Assembly (NCBI GenBank): GCA_021159445.1
Contig: JAGGRV010000323.1
Span: 1 to 5,949, forward strand
Source: Deltaproteobacteria bacterium
Lineage (GTDB): Bacteria; Desulfobacterota; Dissulfuribacteria; Dissulfuribacterales; UBA3076
Direction of reading: 5' to 3'
Length of the DNA stretch: 5,949 bases
The notes beneath the pieces are model-generated. The model was not told where the DNA came from. It saw nothing but the letters and a program-made list of their open reading frames with translations, and did no database searches. This document shows, in pieces, positions 5,059 to 5,949 of the stretch (its first letter is position 1; each line of letters begins with the position of its first letter). The position numbers and the translations under genes were made by a program.

Positions 5059-5484
5059 TCAGGGACCGGGGATGTAACTGCTATGGCTTTGATTTGAAAT
5101 TGTTTTCACATGGGGATAGGTGCGGATCAGGTTATCGGCAGTGAGAATAGTCAGGTTGTGATGGCGGGCAGCGGCAACAATAATTTGATCTGCAGGATCT
5201 TTGTGGAAAGTGCCGGGCAGGATGGTTGACTCCAGAGAAACATTAACAGATAAGGGCAGGATATGGATAAATTGGTCTTGAGTCGCCTTATCTAACCAGT
5301 CCCTGACAGGTATAGAAAGACCAAGCTTGCCGAGACTAACCTTTTTTGCCACCTCCCATACACTGATGGCTGAGAGGAAGAAGGGATAATTATCAGCATT
5401 CTTGACAATGGTAGCTATTTCTGCAGAAAGGCGTTGAGGCTCCTCAACCATCCAGAGCCATATGTTGGTGTCGAGTAAATACAT
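5059..5484 (-). CDS. vapC: VapC-family PIN-domain toxin
   Basis: The 141-residue protein has the standard VapC layout and length. The four acidic PIN residues are D5 (YLLDTN), E44 (SVWEVA), D96 or D99 (HKDPADQIIVAAAR) and D117 (LTADN); they coordinate Mg2+ or Mn2+ for RNA cleavage. VapC toxins are cytoplasmic ribonucleases, many cutting tRNA or rRNA; the target here is unknown. The ATG shares its A with the stop of the upstream antitoxin (TAATG), and GGAGG lies 10 bases before it inside that gene, so expression is coupled. This PIN protein is clearly different from the one at 2716-3129: it has E44 in place of D49 and the DPADQ motif. The two operons therefore look unrelated rather than duplicated. 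Confidence 0.93.
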   Translation of the reverse strand: MYLLDTNIWLWMVEEPQRLSAEIATIVKNADNYPFFLSAISVWEVAKKVSLGKLGLSIPVRDWLDKATQDQFIHILPLSVNVSLESTILPGTFHKDPADQIIVAAARHHNLTILTADNLIRTYPHVKTISNQSHSSYIPGP

Positions 5485-5720
5485 TATTTGCAGGCCTCCC
5501 AGTCGTCTTCTCCCAGCGGTTCGTCCCAGTCAGGACTGAATGTGACTGTGTTTTGTAAACAGCCAAGAAATTGTTCTGGGTCAGGCTTTGCAACAGTTGG
5601 AGGTACAACAACAGCGATCACCTTGCCTCGGCGGGTAATCTCAATGGTTTCATTATCCTGTTCAACCGTACGAAAAAGCTTGGTGCATTTTGCCTTGAAT
5701 TCAGTTACAGCTACTTGCAT
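5484..5720 (-). CDS. Phd/YefM-family antitoxin
   Basis: The 78-residue protein begins MQVAVTEFKAKCTKLFRTVE and continues EITRRGKVIAVVVP, the Phd/YefM N-terminal DNA-binding fold (about 1-45). A flexible acidic tail follows (DWDEPLGEDDWEA), the part expected to wrap the VapC active site. I chose the ATG at 5720 rather than the in-frame ATG at 5738: AGGAGG lies 6 bases before 5720 and the family usually starts right at this beta strand, whereas the upstream start has no ribosome site. Stop and toxin start overlap by one base. The strong upstream promoter with repeated TGACTAT elements indicates autorepression by the antitoxin-toxin complex. Confidence 0.92.
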   Translation of the reverse strand: MQVAVTEFKAKCTKLFRTVEQDNETIEITRRGKVIAVVVPPTVAKPDPEQFLGCLQNTVTFSPDWDEPLGEDDWEACK

Positions 5721-5733
5721 GGTCTTCCTCCTG

Positions 5734-5786
5734 GTCATCTGACTATTTTATATGACTATAATACGAATTGCACTTCTCTTTGTCAA
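5734..5786 (-). promoter_or_regulatory. Promoter and probable operator of the phd-vapC operon
   Basis: On the minus strand the -35 is a perfect TTGACA (5786-5781), the spacer is 17 bp and the -10 is TATTAT (5763-5758). TGACTAT occurs twice on the plus strand (5740-5746 and 5753-5759) with a 13-bp period. GTCAT (5734-5738) faces ATGAC (5752-5756) as an inverted pair. These overlap the -10 and the start of the transcript, as expected for antitoxin binding. A TATAAT on the opposite strand (5757-5762) could serve the divergent Tat-leader fragment. Confidence 0.75.
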
Positions 5787-5798
5787 TGTTGCGTAAAT

Positions 5799-5876
5799 AT
5801 GAGTAAAGACAAATATCCAGCTATCTCAGCATCATCTCGCCGGACTTTCCTGTCTAAGCTAAGGAACGTACAATAA
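5799..5876 (+). pseudogene. 5' remnant of a Tat-exported protein gene, cut by a repeat element
   Basis: The frame from ATG 5799 encodes MSKDKYPAISASSRRTFLSK. SRRTFL at residues 13-18, followed by S and K, is a near-consensus twin-arginine export motif after a polar n-region. The expected hydrophobic h-region never appears: at 5860, in codon 21, the sequence enters the 37-bp repeat and the frame stops six codons later (TAA 5874-5876). The simplest reading is a gene for an exported, perhaps cofactor-bearing, protein disrupted by the element. No good ribosome site is visible, and a short frame can carry SRR by chance, so confidence is moderate. Confidence 0.45.
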
Positions 5877-5896
5877 ATAACTTGAACAAATTAATG
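5860..5896. repeat. Third copy of the MITE-like terminal repeat (perfect, inverted to 3701-3737)
   Basis: All 37 bases from TAAGGAACG to TTAATG are the exact reverse complement of 3701-3737. Similarity ends abruptly on the right side at 5897. In this orientation the copy resembles the left end of an element extending rightward, past the Tat-leader fragment and out of the window, though what follows (5897-5949) does not match the interior of the first element. Confidence 0.8.
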
Positions 5897-5949
5897 GTAA
5901 TTATTCACTTTCCCCCCTGACAGCCAACAGCCTTTTTCAGGTTTCAAAG

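Noticed and set aside
1..5949. Second copy of the tRNA-His 3' end as an island attachment-site repeat
   Set aside because: I looked for TTCGATTCCCATCGCTCACC-like sequence elsewhere in the window and found none.
1..5949. CRISPR array
   Set aside because: No regularly spaced direct repeats; the repeats present are inverted terminal repeats or attC-like dyads.

Overview
The window is bacterial accessory DNA of moderate GC content. It has one stable RNA gene (tRNA-His), seven intact protein genes all on the minus strand, and an unusual density of recombination signals. The host is probably a Gram-negative bacterium: integron attC sites, PIN-type toxin-antitoxin pairs, a YkgJ-type Cys-cluster protein and a twin-arginine leader remnant all fit. 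Desulfobacterota is my guess from overall style. It is an inference and not shown by the sequence.

Left edge (1-234): a plus-strand tRNA-His(GUG) with encoded G-1 and CCA, followed by a good intrinsic terminator. The terminator overlaps the 3' end of the first minus-strand gene, so accessory DNA abuts the tRNA closely.

Region 206-2036: a two-domain SAM-dependent O-methyltransferase, and upstream of it a HAD-superfamily hydrolase. They are 73 bp apart and probably co-transcribed (HAD first). No pathway is evident.

Region 2054-3402: a small integron-style cassette array read on the minus strand: RHH antitoxin + PIN_3 toxin, attC-like site, short Dph6/ATP-pyrophosphatase-like gene, attC site. 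No integrase gene is present, so it looks like a cluster of attC sites lacking an integrase (CALIN), or the distal part of a longer integron. The Dph6-like protein keeps both ends of its family but appears to lack the middle third.

Region 3403-3753: non-coding. It holds an attC-reminiscent dyad and a roughly 160-bp MITE-like element with about 37-bp terminal inverted repeats.

Region 3754-5738: a YkgJ-family Cys-cluster protein, a 0.6-kb non-coding stretch with palindromes and an intrinsic terminator, and a Phd/YefM-VapC toxin-antitoxin operon with a near-consensus promoter.

Right edge (5799-5949): the first 20 codons of a Tat-exported protein, cut exactly where another perfect copy of the MITE-like terminal repeat begins. 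The segment between the two perfect 37-bp inverted copies (3701-5896) carries the YkgJ and Phd-VapC genes.
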